This document shows positions 26,031 through 35,748 of a stretch of DNA of 64,000 nucleotides, piece by piece. The translations under genes were made by a program, and so were the position numbers. The notes under the pieces are model-generated. The model searched no databases and was not told where the DNA came from. It saw only the letters and a program-made list of their open reading frames with translations. The stretch spans positions 71,782 to 135,781 of the forward strand of contig DOPM01000022.1 of NCBI GenBank assembly GCA_003513495.1. The letters are read 5' to 3'. The DNA comes from Desulfosporosinus sp. Lineage in GTDB: Bacteria > Bacillota > Desulfitobacteriia > Desulfitobacteriales > Desulfitobacteriaceae. Every line of letters begins with the position of its first letter. Position 1 is the stretch's first letter.

Positions 26031-26047
26031 TTGGCATAGGGCTTGCA
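26031..26047 (+). promoter_or_regulatory. Sigma-54 (-24/-12) promoter of the dehydratase operon
   Basis: TTGGCATAGGGCTTGCA has GG and GC exactly 10 bp apart and matches the consensus closely. It starts 79 bp before the ATG of the dehydratase gene. Confidence 0.9.
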
Positions 26048-26109
26048 ATAAAGCAACGTATCAGAATATTTAAAAAAATATGGTTACATTTGGATGAAGG
26101 AGAATAACT

Positions 26110-27588
26110 ATGAGAACAAGAGCTCAGTATATCGAAGGGCTAAGCAAGATGAACAGAAACCTCTATTTTAATGGTGGCATGATTGATAGGTTAGATCCAC
26201 TTCAAGAAGGTGCTCTTAACGTAATGGGCTTAACCTTTGATGCGGCCTGGGACCCCGCCAGTAAGGATCTTTGTACGGCAAAATCTCACATTACAGGGGA
26301 AATCATTAACCGTTTTAATCATATTCACCAAAACGCTGATGACTTGCACAAGAAGCAAGACATGACTCGTTTCTTAGTCAATAAGGTTGGGCAGTGCATT
26401 CAACGATGCATGGGAATTGACGCTTCTAATGCAATTCACGCAGTGTCTTTCGAAGCTCAGAAGTCCACCAAAGCCAAGACAGCCTACCATGATAACTGGC
26501 TTAAATGGCTCGAGCGTTTCCAAAGAGAAGATCTCGTGGTAAGCTGTGCGCAAACTGATGTTAAGGGAGAGCGTTTGAAGCGGCCAGCTGAGCAGGATGA
26601 CCCGGATATGTATGTCCATGTTGTGGAAGAACGGAGCGATGGGATCGTTGTGCGCGGCTGCAAAGTTCATATTTCAGAAGCATCTATTTCTGACGAGATC
26701 CTCGTCGTGCCGAACCGAGCCTTACAAAAGGGTGAGGAAGCTTATGCCTTGGCCTTTGCAGTTCCATCAGACTATGAAGGGGTCAAGCAGATAGTTCACT
26801 TCCATAATTATCGGAAGCGTGACACTTATCAGAGGGGGATAGAATACGGCTACACGGACTCCTATGTCATCTTTGATGATTGCTTTATTCCTTGGGAACG
26901 CGTATTTCTATGTGGAGAAACTCAGCATGGTGGTATGACTGCCCTGCTATTTGCTTTGTTCCATCGTCATTCCTATTCTGGCTGTAAACCTGCAATGCTT
27001 GACTATGTTATCGGGATGGGTGCCCTTGCAGCAGAAATTAATGGGATTGAAAAGACCCCCCATGTGCGCGAAATGTTATCCAAACTGATTATGACTGGTG
27101 AACTTGGCTATGCGGCAGGCTACACGTCCTCTGCACTTAGTAAGCCTGAAGTTTTTATGCCTGGTTTGGGAGTAGTACCCTATGGACCTGGCAGCTATAT
27201 TCCCAACTCAATTTATGCCAACGTTGGCAGGTGCCTGACCGGTGAGGCCGTGTTTCATGAACAAGAGATCCTTTGCAACATTGCAGGGGGGATGCCTGCT
27301 ACCTTCCCCTACGAAAATGACCTGACAAACCCTGAAATCAAAAATTTATTGGAAAAGTATCTGAATCGTAATCCTAAGATGCCCATAGAAGAACAAATTA
27401 AGTTTTGGATGAACTTCATCGATTTTGGTCTCTCTGGCTCCGCAGGTGCCACCCTGTATGGTGCTTATCATGGCGGTGGATCTCCGATTATGGAACAGAT
27501 CGCTATCACTTCCCAATATGATATGGAATCTAAAAAGGACATTGTCAGGGCCATCGCAGGAATGAAACCTAGATCGAAAAAGAAATAG
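26110..27588 (+). CDS. abfD: 4-hydroxybutyryl-CoA dehydratase/vinylacetyl-CoA isomerase-type enzyme
   Basis: A 492-residue member of the HpaB/AbfD flavoprotein family. The four ligands of the [4Fe-4S] cluster known from the Clostridium aminobutyricum enzyme are all present at matching spacing: C96 and C100 (CIQRC), H285 and C292 (HRHSYSGC). This separates it from plain FAD monooxygenases such as HpaB. The known enzyme converts 4-hydroxybutyryl-CoA to crotonyl-CoA by a ketyl radical mechanism and isomerises vinylacetyl-CoA. ATG start behind GAAGGAG. First gene after a sigma-54 promoter, 17 bp before an acyl-CoA dehydrogenase. The exact acyl group is not certain. Confidence 0.82.
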   Translation: MRTRAQYIEGLSKMNRNLYFNGGMIDRLDPLQEGALNVMGLTFDAAWDPASKDLCTAKSHITGEIINRFNHIHQNADDLHKKQDMTRFLVNKVGQCIQRCMGIDASNAIHAVSFEAQKSTKAKTAYHDNWLKWLERFQREDLVVSCAQTDVKGERLKRPAEQDDPDMYVHVVEERSDGIVVRGCKVHISEASISDEILVVPNRALQKGEEAYALAFAVPSDYEGVKQIVHFHNYRKRDTYQRGIEYGYTDSYVIFDDCFIPWERVFLCGETQHGGMTALLFALFHRHSYSGCKPAMLDYVIGMGALAAEINGIEKTPHVREMLSKLIMTGELGYAAGYTSSALSKPEVFMPGLGVVPYGPGSYIPNSIYANVGRCLTGEAVFHEQEILCNIAGGMPATFPYENDLTNPEIKNLLEKYLNRNPKMPIEEQIKFWMNFIDFGLSGSAGATLYGAYHGGGSPIMEQIAITSQYDMESKKDIVRAIAGMKPRSKKK

Positions 27589-27605
27589 GTAAAGGAGAGA
27601 AATTA

Positions 27606-29420
27606 ATGGCTAGTAAATTTATGTACAGCAATCGTGATCACAAGTTTATTATCAAAGAATGGCTAGATGGAAAAAAGATCTTAGAATTAAAAAGGTTTAG
27701 GGACTATATCAGTATTGAGGATGTGGATGGAATACTTGACCAGTCCTTAAAAATGAGCAAAGAAGTCGTTGCTCCAACCAATGATGATGGAGATACAATT
27801 GGAGCAATTTTTAAGGATGGGAAAGTTACAGTGCCCCCTTCTTTTCATAAAGCCTTCAAGTTTATTCAAGAAAATGGCTGGGGTGCCAGCAACAGTGACG
27901 TTGAAGGAGAGGGTGCTTTACCAGAGATTTTGAATCAAGGGGTCCGGGAGTTTATTATTGGGGCGAATCCCTCTATGTCTCCTTACGTTGGATTAAGCGG
28001 AGGTATAGCCTCTGTAATCAAGGCGTTTGGCTCACCTGAACAGATCTCTCTCTATACTCCAAAAATGTTTGAAGGTGTTTGGGAAGGGACCATGTGTCTA
28101 ACAGAACCCGGTGGTGGGTCTGATGTAGGGGATATGACAACCAAAGCCTATCCAACAGAAAACCCCTTAATCTATAAGGTGAAAGGGACAAAATGCTTTA
28201 TTACCGGAGGAGATCATGATCTTACGGACAATATTATTCATCTGGTGTTAGCCCGGGTGGACGGAGCTGCCCCTGGCACTAAAGGACTTTCGTTATTCAT
28301 CATACCAAAGGTTTGGGTTAATGAAGACGGCAGTCTGGGAGAATCCAACGATGTATCGACTGTTGGTATAGAGCATAAGATGGGTCTTAAGGGTTCTTCA
28401 ACAGCGGTACTTAGCTTTGGGGAAGAGGGTCAATGCCGCGGGGTTTTATTAGGCAGCCCGCCGGATGAAAAGGGGATTGGACAAGGTATTGCACAAATGT
28501 TTAGGATGATCAATGGATCAAGGTTGGATACGGGGCATAGTGCCCTAGCGGTGGCGACTGTGGCCTATAATAATGCAGTTGATTATGCTAAACAGCGCAT
28601 ACAGGGGCGACCTATTCACAATCCCAAAGCTGGCAGGGTTCCTATCATTCAGCACGAAGATGTTCGTCGTATGCTGCTCACACAAAAGGCCACGCTGGAA
28701 GCAATGCGAGCGATGATTTTTAAAGGTTACTATTACTTGGATTTAATTGAATTTGGGGATGATCCTGGAGATATTAAGGCAGCAAAGCGCGCCCTTGAAG
28801 TTATTACACCTTTAATCAAAGCCTATTGCTCTGACCAAGGGTGGTTAATGATCACTGAAGCTATTCAAGTTTTCGGTGGTTACGGATTTACTGAGGAATA
28901 CCCAGTAGCACGTCAAGCCAGGGATGTTAAGATTTATTCTATCTGGGAGGGTACTAATTTTATCCAATCAATGGACCTAGTGGGTCGTAAATGGAGCCTA
29001 GATAAAGGAAATGTCTTCAAAGAATGGATGATGGAAATGGCGACATTTGTCCAATCCAACCAGAATCATAAAGTGTTTGCTCGAGAGTTTGAGGTGCTGG
29101 GTAAAGCATTAATGGCGTACCAGGATCTTGTAGGTACCGTCTTAGGCTATTTTAAAGAAAACATTAAACTGGTTCCATTGTACAGTACGAGAATCTTGCG
29201 GATTACAGCTGAACTTTATGGGGGCTGTTTGCTGATGCAGCAAGCCTTAGTGGCCCAAGAAAAACTGGAACAGGGGAACTCAGACAAAGCTTTCTATGCC
29301 GGAAAGGTATTTAGCGCTAAATTTTATATACTCAATATTGTTCCGGATGTGGCGGCAACAGTGCGGATTATTAAAGAGGGCGACACCTCTGCTATCGATA
29401 TTCCTGAAGAAGCTTTCTAA
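27606..29420 (+). CDS. Acyl-CoA dehydrogenase with extended C-terminal domain
   Basis: A 604-residue acyl-CoA dehydrogenase. It has CLTEPGGGSDVGDMTT, KCFITGGDHDL, GLKGSSTAVLSF and, near the end of the core, QVFGGYGFTEEYPVARQARD followed by IWEGTN with the catalytic Glu. The C-terminal extension of about 130 residues resembles the FadE5/DmdC-like group rather than short-chain enzymes. It introduces the 2,3-double bond into an acyl-CoA and would pass electrons to an electron-transfer flavoprotein, not encoded here. It is translated directly after the dehydratase gene. Confidence 0.9.
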   Translation: MASKFMYSNRDHKFIIKEWLDGKKILELKRFRDYISIEDVDGILDQSLKMSKEVVAPTNDDGDTIGAIFKDGKVTVPPSFHKAFKFIQENGWGASNSDVEGEGALPEILNQGVREFIIGANPSMSPYVGLSGGIASVIKAFGSPEQISLYTPKMFEGVWEGTMCLTEPGGGSDVGDMTTKAYPTENPLIYKVKGTKCFITGGDHDLTDNIIHLVLARVDGAAPGTKGLSLFIIPKVWVNEDGSLGESNDVSTVGIEHKMGLKGSSTAVLSFGEEGQCRGVLLGSPPDEKGIGQGIAQMFRMINGSRLDTGHSALAVATVAYNNAVDYAKQRIQGRPIHNPKAGRVPIIQHEDVRRMLLTQKATLEAMRAMIFKGYYYLDLIEFGDDPGDIKAAKRALEVITPLIKAYCSDQGWLMITEAIQVFGGYGFTEEYPVARQARDVKIYSIWEGTNFIQSMDLVGRKWSLDKGNVFKEWMMEMATFVQSNQNHKVFAREFEVLGKALMAYQDLVGTVLGYFKENIKLVPLYSTRILRITAELYGGCLLMQQALVAQEKLEQGNSDKAFYAGKVFSAKFYILNIVPDVAATVRIIKEGDTSAIDIPEEAF

Positions 29421-29533
29421 TAACCTAATAGAATTATTTGCTATTGTATGACAACTAGAGAAGGGCTGGCGATATTTTTATGAGTCAGTCATTAAACATA
29501 TTTAGAAATTGATTCCTGAAAGGTGGTAAAGTC

Positions 29534-30148
29534 TTGGATATTAAGATAACTATGATGGAGCGGCGGAGTATCCGCAAATATAAAGCTGATCCAGTCTCGG
29601 ACGAAATGTTGCTGGAATTAATGGAGGCAGCCCGTTTAGCCCCGTCCGGAACGAATCATCAGCCTTGGCGATTTATTGTCGTCAAGAATCAGACCATAAA
29701 AGAACAAATTCAAGCAGCTGCATTTAATCAGAAATTTCTTAGCCAGGCCCCCATTCTATTAGTTTGTTGTGCTGATCTCATGACCTATGCTAATGATACC
29801 AAGAAAAGATTGCAGGAACTAATCGATGCAGGGGTTTTCGGGCCGGAAGCCTTCGAAAGTTATCCTGGCATTGATCAACCTAAAGATGCTAATGCTTTGA
29901 AGGCCTTTATCCCACATGCCATGTTAAATGTCGGACTTGCTATGGAACATATCGCTTTGAGGGCTGTTTCGTTGGGTCTAGGTACCTGCTTTGTACAATT
30001 AATGAAGGCTAAGCAGATTGCCCAGATCTTGGAGATGCCTGAACATCTGGTGATCACAGGATTGATGCCTGTAGGCTTTCCGGATCAAAACCCGGCACAG
30101 CGCCCTCGGGTAAGTGTTCAAGACATTATCTATAAAGTGGTTGATTGA
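29534..30148 (+). CDS. Nitroreductase-family FMN oxidoreductase
   Basis: A 204-residue nitroreductase-fold protein. The N-terminal RRSIRKY motif binds FMN, followed by EAARLAPSGTNHQPWRF; LGLGTCFV and a G-rich end complete the family pattern. Start is TTG 29534 behind AAAGGTGG. It lies 113 bp after the acyl-CoA dehydrogenase and 148 bp before the ligase on the same strand. Members reduce flavins, quinones or enoates with NAD(P)H; here a role in the acid oxidation pathway is only inferred from position. Confidence 0.85.
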   Translation: MDIKITMMERRSIRKYKADPVSDEMLLELMEAARLAPSGTNHQPWRFIVVKNQTIKEQIQAAAFNQKFLSQAPILLVCCADLMTYANDTKKRLQELIDAGVFGPEAFESYPGIDQPKDANALKAFIPHAMLNVGLAMEHIALRAVSLGLGTCFVQLMKAKQIAQILEMPEHLVITGLMPVGFPDQNPAQRPRVSVQDIIYKVVD

Positions 30149-30296
30149 TGTTTTGGCTTTAAAAGAGATAAAGTTCCCTAAATCATTAATCGGTAAACTA
30201 ATGATTTAAACTACTCTTGTACTCATCTCAAGGTGTTCCCAAATAGTTTGGTCTGGCCATGTTAAGTCAGCATGAAAAATTGGGGAGGTAGCTAAT

Positions 30297-31952
30297 ATGG
30301 ACGAACACGTTCGGAAGGATTGGCCCAGTTATTTAGCCCCCGACTTAACCTATCGTTTAGGTCAGAAACCTCTGCACGAGTATTTGAGGGACCATGCTCA
30401 CCTAAACCCTGAGAAAATTGCGATCATCTGGTATGGGCGGGAGATTACCTATAGAGAATTAGATGATCTTAGCGAAAAGTTTGCGGCATATTTAATAAGC
30501 TCTGGAGTTAAGAAAGGAGAGCATATAGCTCTTTTTCTCTCGAATTGTCCTCAGTATTTTATTGCGCATTATGGTATCCAGAAAATTGGGGCGGTTGTAG
30601 GGCCCTGTAGTCCATTGTTCAAGGAGTGGGAACTTGAGTATCAACTAAACGACATGGAAGCTAGAATAATCATAACAGCCGATAGTTTGTATGACGTTGT
30701 AGAAAACGTACTATTAAAAACAGTAGTTGAGCAAGTAATCCTTACTAATTATGGAGAATTTCTGCCGGCAAAGCCTACCCTTAATGTTCCCGGGGAGATT
30801 TGCAAACCTAAGCCGCTGATTTTAGGTGTTCATGACATGTTAGCAGTTATTAACGAACAAGAAAGTTTGGTTGTGGACGTTGACATTAGTATGGATGACA
30901 ATTGTCTAATGGTCTACACATCAGGCACGACGGGTCAACCGAAAGGAGCTATGCTTTCTTATACTAATGCTCTTTTTAAAGCAGCAGCAGTTGCTCAAAG
31001 CAGTGTCGTCGTGGCTGAGGACATGTTACTTACTGTTGCCCCCCTTTACCATATTGCTGGGATGTTAATGGGACTCAATTGCCCAATTTATGCTAATGCA
31101 AGCATGGTTCTCCTCTATCGGTTTGATCCGGTCGCGGTATTGCAGGCGATCGACCGATACAAATGTACTTGGTGGTATAGTGTTGCGCCCATGAATGTTG
31201 CTGTTATGCAGGTACCCAATGCAGAACAGTATGATATCTCCTCCTTGAAAACAAATGTCGGCACTAGTTTTGGTATTACCCTCACTCAGGAGATTGCGGA
31301 GGCCTGGAAGAAGTTCACAGGAGGCTGTGGACTCTATGAAGCTGCCTATGGATTAAGTGAAACTCACACGGCAGATACATTTATGCCCTCTAATGCTGTA
31401 AAGTGGGGAACCCAAGGTATTCCTACCTACGAGACAGTAATCCGCATTATTGACCCTGAAACAGGTAAGGAAAAAAACACAGGAGAGATGGGCGAGATAA
31501 TCATATCCAATCCAGGTGTCTTTAAGAACTATTGGAAAAAGCCAGAGGCAACGGCAAAGACTCTCCGCGATGGGTGGGTATATACCGGAGATATGGGATC
31601 CCTGGATGAGGATGGTTATCTAATCTTCTGCGGTCGGTTTAAAGAGATGATCAAGGTAACTGGTTATAGCGTTTTTCCAGAGGAAGTAGAAGCCATGTTA
31701 ATCCGTCACGAGGGGATTGCCCAAGTAGCCGTAACTGGAGTACCTGATGCCCAAAAAGGGGAAGTTGTGAAAGCCTATGTCGTTCTCAAAGCTGGACAGG
31801 GTGAAAATATTTCACCTCAGGACATAATGGATTGGGCCAAACAAAGAATGACTTCTTATAAGGCACCCCGTTATGTAGAATTTCGGGAGTCCCTACCAGC
31901 TACCGGTGCTGGCAAAGTTTTGCGAAGGCTTTTAGATAACGAGAAGTCCTGA
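30297..31952 (+). CDS. AMP-forming acyl-CoA synthetase (fatty/carboxylic acid-CoA ligase)
   Basis: A 551-residue adenylate-forming ligase. The P-loop-like motif YTSGTTGQPKGA, the YTGDMGSLDEDG motif, the hinge GRFKEMIKVTGYSVFPEEVE and the catalytic Lys near the end (TGAGKVLRR) are all present. It activates a carboxylic acid to its CoA thioester, the entry step for this gene set. The pocket cannot be read by eye, so short- or medium-chain acids are both possible. ATG with GGGGAGG upstream. It is followed after 45 bp by the DUF362 gene. Confidence 0.9.
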   Translation: MDEHVRKDWPSYLAPDLTYRLGQKPLHEYLRDHAHLNPEKIAIIWYGREITYRELDDLSEKFAAYLISSGVKKGEHIALFLSNCPQYFIAHYGIQKIGAVVGPCSPLFKEWELEYQLNDMEARIIITADSLYDVVENVLLKTVVEQVILTNYGEFLPAKPTLNVPGEICKPKPLILGVHDMLAVINEQESLVVDVDISMDDNCLMVYTSGTTGQPKGAMLSYTNALFKAAAVAQSSVVVAEDMLLTVAPLYHIAGMLMGLNCPIYANASMVLLYRFDPVAVLQAIDRYKCTWWYSVAPMNVAVMQVPNAEQYDISSLKTNVGTSFGITLTQEIAEAWKKFTGGCGLYEAAYGLSETHTADTFMPSNAVKWGTQGIPTYETVIRIIDPETGKEKNTGEMGEIIISNPGVFKNYWKKPEATAKTLRDGWVYTGDMGSLDEDGYLIFCGRFKEMIKVTGYSVFPEEVEAMLIRHEGIAQVAVTGVPDAQKGEVVKAYVVLKAGQGENISPQDIMDWAKQRMTSYKAPRYVEFRESLPATGAGKVLRRLLDNEKS

Positions 31953-31997
31953 GATAAGGATAATGTGGCTATTAACAAAGAATAGAGGGGAGTTTCC

Positions 31998-33299
31998 ATG
32001 GCAAACGCATCCGTTTCGATGGTAAAAGTAACTGATGTTTACGAGTCTCTACAGGAGTGTCTAAAATTAAGTGAAGGGCTAGCAGGATTAAACACCAACG
32101 ACAGAATTTTGATTAAGCCTAACATAGTTAGTTGGGATTTTGACCTACCGTTTCCGCCCTATGGCGTGGTTACCACCAGTGTTGTACTCAATGCCCTGGT
32201 TCGCATTCTGGCTGAACATGGTTTTAGAAACTTAACCATTGGAGAAGGTGCCCTTCCGGGGTTAAGTCCTGATGGAGATGCGGTGTACGAGGCTCTCGGA
32301 TACAAAAAATTGCAAGAGCGCTATGGAGTTAAATTAGTTGACTTTAACCAGGAAGAGTTTGTGGCGATAGATTATGGCGACGGATTTAAGCTTGATATTG
32401 CCAAACAGGCCTTAGAAGCAGACAAAATCATTAACGTCCCTGTGTTAAAAACCCACAACCAAGCTAGGGTGTCTTTAGGGATTAAAAACCTTAAAGGTTG
32501 TCTCAATAAAAAGTCTAAACAGTATTGCCATGGCGTGGGCGATGAGGAACTTAGTCGTACCTTTCCCCGCATTATCGATAAACTCCCAGTTGCTTTGACG
32601 ATAATCGATGGCCTTTATACCCTAGAAAAAGGTCCTGGACCAACTGGAAAAGCATTTAGAAAGGATCTATTAATAGCTTCTCGGGATCCTTTTGCCTGTG
32701 ATCTTGTAGGAGCAGCTATTCTTGGTTACCCGGCTAAAGACGTGGCCCATTTGATTAATTATGCTAAAAGCCACGGGCGTAGTTTGGAGTTGGCTGATTA
32801 TGAAGTGAAAGGAGAGAGTGTGGCGGATCATCAGGAGTATGTAACCTATGATTGGGAGTGGTCAGAAAAGGATACCGGCCCGGCTGGGTTTGAAAAGCGT
32901 GGTATCACCGGGCTGGCAATCCGTAAGTATGATAGTAGTCTGTGTACGGGCTGTTCGGTACAGTATAATCCTATGTTGATCCTTCTCTCTTCCGCATTTA
33001 AAGGGCAGCCTTTCCCAAATGTTGAGGTTGTAAGCGGTAAGCAACAACTGGCAGCTAAAGGTTTTGACAACACTGTGCTCTTTGGGAAGTGTGCTTGTCA
33101 TCTTAACAAGAATAATCCCAATATCAAAAAGGCTATTCCGATTTGGGGATGTCCGCCTGTTTTGGGAAAATTCGTTGAGGTATTGGCAAATGAGAAAATT
33201 AATTGTGATTATAACGAGTATGTACGCTTCCGGCACTACTTGTTCAGTAGGTATAAGGAAAGTGAGGGATTCAATCTCGCTGACTGGTCGGTAAAATAA
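31998..33299 (+). CDS. DUF362-domain protein with cysteine-rich C-terminus
   Basis: A 433-residue protein. The N-terminal two thirds is a DUF362 domain (IKPNIVSWD, NVPVLKTH, LGIKNLKGCLN). The rest has cysteines in LCTGCSVQYNP, GKCACHLN and GCPP that could hold a cluster. DUF362 proteins are often near Fe-S redox enzymes; no enzymatic role is established that I know of. It lies between the CoA ligase and fadN copy 2, probably the same transcript, which suggests an assembly or electron-transfer role in this pathway. Confidence 0.7.
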   Translation: MANASVSMVKVTDVYESLQECLKLSEGLAGLNTNDRILIKPNIVSWDFDLPFPPYGVVTTSVVLNALVRILAEHGFRNLTIGEGALPGLSPDGDAVYEALGYKKLQERYGVKLVDFNQEEFVAIDYGDGFKLDIAKQALEADKIINVPVLKTHNQARVSLGIKNLKGCLNKKSKQYCHGVGDEELSRTFPRIIDKLPVALTIIDGLYTLEKGPGPTGKAFRKDLLIASRDPFACDLVGAAILGYPAKDVAHLINYAKSHGRSLELADYEVKGESVADHQEYVTYDWEWSEKDTGPAGFEKRGITGLAIRKYDSSLCTGCSVQYNPMLILLSSAFKGQPFPNVEVVSGKQQLAAKGFDNTVLFGKCACHLNKNNPNIKKAIPIWGCPPVLGKFVEVLANEKINCDYNEYVRFRHYLFSRYKESEGFNLADWSVK

Positions 33300-33349
33300 C
33301 TCGTTCAACTAAAGAAAAATTAGTCAACAGAAACGAGAGGAGGATGGAA

Positions 33350-35737
33350 ATGAAGATTCATAAAGCAGCGGTAATTGGGTCAGGCGTGATGGGGAGTACC
33401 ATTGCAGCGCTTTTGGCCAATGCTGGAATCCCAAGTCTGTTATTGGATATTGTCCCTTCCAAACTATCGGAGAAGGAAAAAGCGAATGGGTTAACATTGA
33501 AGGATCGTACAGTTCGTAATAGCATTGCCCAAAACAATAAGGCGAACTTGTTAAAAATGAATCCAGCCCCATTGTTAGTTCCGGAGTTTGCAGACCGAAT
33601 TGAGGTGGGAAACTTAAGTGATGATTTAGGGCGCTTAATTGAAGTTGATTGGGTGATTGAGGTTGTTGTGGAACGGCTTGATATAAAGGTTAATCTTTTT
33701 AAAAAGATTGCTGCGCAGGTCCGCCCAGGAACGATTGTAACTTCTAATACCTCGGGAATTTCTTTGAAATCAATGGTGGAAGGGCTCCCGGAGAGTTTTA
33801 CTCAGTATTTTCTCGGAACACACTTCTTTAATCCCCCTCGCTACATGAAACTCTTGGAAATTATCCCTGGTCCCAATACCGACCCAGAAGTCATTAAATT
33901 TCTATGCGAATTTGGAGAGCGAGTCTTGGGTAAAGGGGTTGTTATGGCCAAAGATACACCTAATTTTATTGCCAACCGGATTGGTGCCATCGGTTCTCCG
34001 GTACTGCTTAAGGAAATGCTTCGTACTGGCTTAACTGTTGATGAAGTGGATGCCTTGACGGGACCCGTTATGGGACGTCCGAAGAGCGCCTCATTTCGCA
34101 CGATAGATCTTGTCGGATTGGATACCTTTATACACTCAAACAATAATGTAGCTAATGGAGTACCTGAAGAAAAAGATAACTTTGTTTTACCGGAGTTTAT
34201 ATTCACCATGCTCAAAAATGGTTGGTTAGGAGATAAAACAAGGCAAGGCTTCTATAAAAAGTCCAAAGGGCCAAAAGGTAAGGTTATCGAAGTTCTAGAT
34301 ATTCAAACAATGACCTATGGTCCACAGAAAACTGTAAGCTTTGCTTCCCTTGAAAAGGCAAAAGCGGCAAGAAGTCTGCCAGAGAAACTTCGTACCTTAG
34401 TTAGTGGAGATGACATTGGTGCAGAGTTTGCATGGAATGTAATAAAACCAACTCTTCTTTATGCAGCTACAATAGCTAAGGATATAGCAGCAGATATTAC
34501 TGGAATCGATGAAGCTATGCGCTGGGGTTACAATTGGGAAATGGGTCCCTTTCAATTATGGGATGCACTGGGGGTCAAAGCTACAGCGGATCGGATCCTC
34601 TCGGAAGGCGGCACACTTCCCGAACTTGTGGAAGAGTTACTTGCTAAGGGGTATGAGAGCTTCTATCAGAAGACCGAAGCTGGACAGACGGCGTTTTATA
34701 ATGCAGGAACCTATCATCAAAAAACCATAAGCCCATATGCGTTTTCACTGAAAGAAGCTCATAAGGCTGGCAAGGTGATTCTTGGAAATCCAGGGGCAAG
34801 CCTGGTAGACCTTGGGGACGGCGTAGCCTGTATAGAATTTCACTCGCCGAATAATTCCATCAATGCAGATGTTGTAGAAATGATCTATAAGTCCCTGGAA
34901 GAAGTAGAAAAAAATTACCTAGGACTCGTAATTGGCAATCAAGGAAAGAACTTCTGCGTCGGAGCTAACCTCGTACTTATTCTCCAAGAAGCAGAAAGAA
35001 GTAACTGGGAAGGTCTGGATTTGGGCGTGCGTGAATTACAAAATGCAACCATGGCCCTGAAATTTGCGAAGAAACCCGTTGTAGCAGCTCCTTTCGGAAT
35101 GACCCTCGGTGGTGGAACGGAAATCTGCCTGCATACTCACGCCCTTCAAGCCTCCTCGGAAACCTACATGGGTCTTGTTGAACTTGGAGTTGGCTTAATT
35201 CCAGGTGGTGGAGGGACCAAAGAAATGGCAGTTCGGGCGATGGAAGGAATTCTTCCGGGAATACAAGTCGCTCCGGATTATTTCTTTGCTAAGCGGTTTG
35301 AAGCAGTTGCTATGGCACAGGTATCGACAAGTGCGGAAAAGGCGCGTCAGCTTGGTTTCTTGCGAGACCATGATCGATATAGTATGAATCCCGAACATAT
35401 CATCTTGGATGCAAAGGCGCGGGTCATAGATTTGGCTCGTAACTTCCGGCCTAATTTACCCACAAAGGTTAAAATGGGAGGGGCTGGGGTTCGAGCCACC
35501 TTGGAAGTTGCCTTATATGGAATGCGACAAGGAAATTATATTTCGGATTATGATATGTTCTTAGGTAAAAAACTAGCTTATGCCATGACCGGTGGAGATC
35601 GCCCAGCAGGCATGCTGGTGGATGAACAATATCTTTTAGATATTGAGCGTGAAACCTTTATGAGCCTAGTCGGTGAAGCAAAGACCCAAGATCGTATTCG
35701 ATACATGCTTGCTAAAGGCAAACCATTACGGAATTAG
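33350..35737 (+). CDS. fadN: FadN, 3-hydroxyacyl-CoA dehydrogenase/enoyl-CoA hydratase, copy 2
   Basis: A 795-residue protein, the same length and domain order as the copy at 10180-12567: GSGVMG NAD motif, HFFNPPRYMKLLEIIPG, crotonase GNQGKNFCVGANL and LVELGVGLIPGGGGTKE. The two are very similar over the whole length. The ribosome-site region GAAACGAGAGGAGGATGGAA is also shared base for base, although in copy 1 it is part of the fadR coding sequence. ATG 33350 is the start by the same argument as copy 1. In this operon it would turn crotonyl-CoA-like intermediates into 3-ketoacyl-CoA. Confidence 0.93.
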   Translation: MKIHKAAVIGSGVMGSTIAALLANAGIPSLLLDIVPSKLSEKEKANGLTLKDRTVRNSIAQNNKANLLKMNPAPLLVPEFADRIEVGNLSDDLGRLIEVDWVIEVVVERLDIKVNLFKKIAAQVRPGTIVTSNTSGISLKSMVEGLPESFTQYFLGTHFFNPPRYMKLLEIIPGPNTDPEVIKFLCEFGERVLGKGVVMAKDTPNFIANRIGAIGSPVLLKEMLRTGLTVDEVDALTGPVMGRPKSASFRTIDLVGLDTFIHSNNNVANGVPEEKDNFVLPEFIFTMLKNGWLGDKTRQGFYKKSKGPKGKVIEVLDIQTMTYGPQKTVSFASLEKAKAARSLPEKLRTLVSGDDIGAEFAWNVIKPTLLYAATIAKDIAADITGIDEAMRWGYNWEMGPFQLWDALGVKATADRILSEGGTLPELVEELLAKGYESFYQKTEAGQTAFYNAGTYHQKTISPYAFSLKEAHKAGKVILGNPGASLVDLGDGVACIEFHSPNNSINADVVEMIYKSLEEVEKNYLGLVIGNQGKNFCVGANLVLILQEAERSNWEGLDLGVRELQNATMALKFAKKPVVAAPFGMTLGGGTEICLHTHALQASSETYMGLVELGVGLIPGGGGTKEMAVRAMEGILPGIQVAPDYFFAKRFEAVAMAQVSTSAEKARQLGFLRDHDRYSMNPEHIILDAKARVIDLARNFRPNLPTKVKMGGAGVRATLEVALYGMRQGNYISDYDMFLGKKLAYAMTGGDRPAGMLVDEQYLLDIERETFMSLVGEAKTQDRIRYMLAKGKPLRN

Positions 35738-35748
35738 GGGGGATAAGC

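Noticed and set aside
29466..29482. CTGGCGATATTTTTATG as a third sigma-54 promoter before the nitroreductase gene
   Set aside because: The GG is there, but ten bases later there is AT instead of GC, so the -12 element is absent.
30254..30270. CTGGCCATGTTAAGTC as a sigma-54 promoter before the CoA ligase gene
   Set aside because: The GC of the -12 element is missing at the right spacing.
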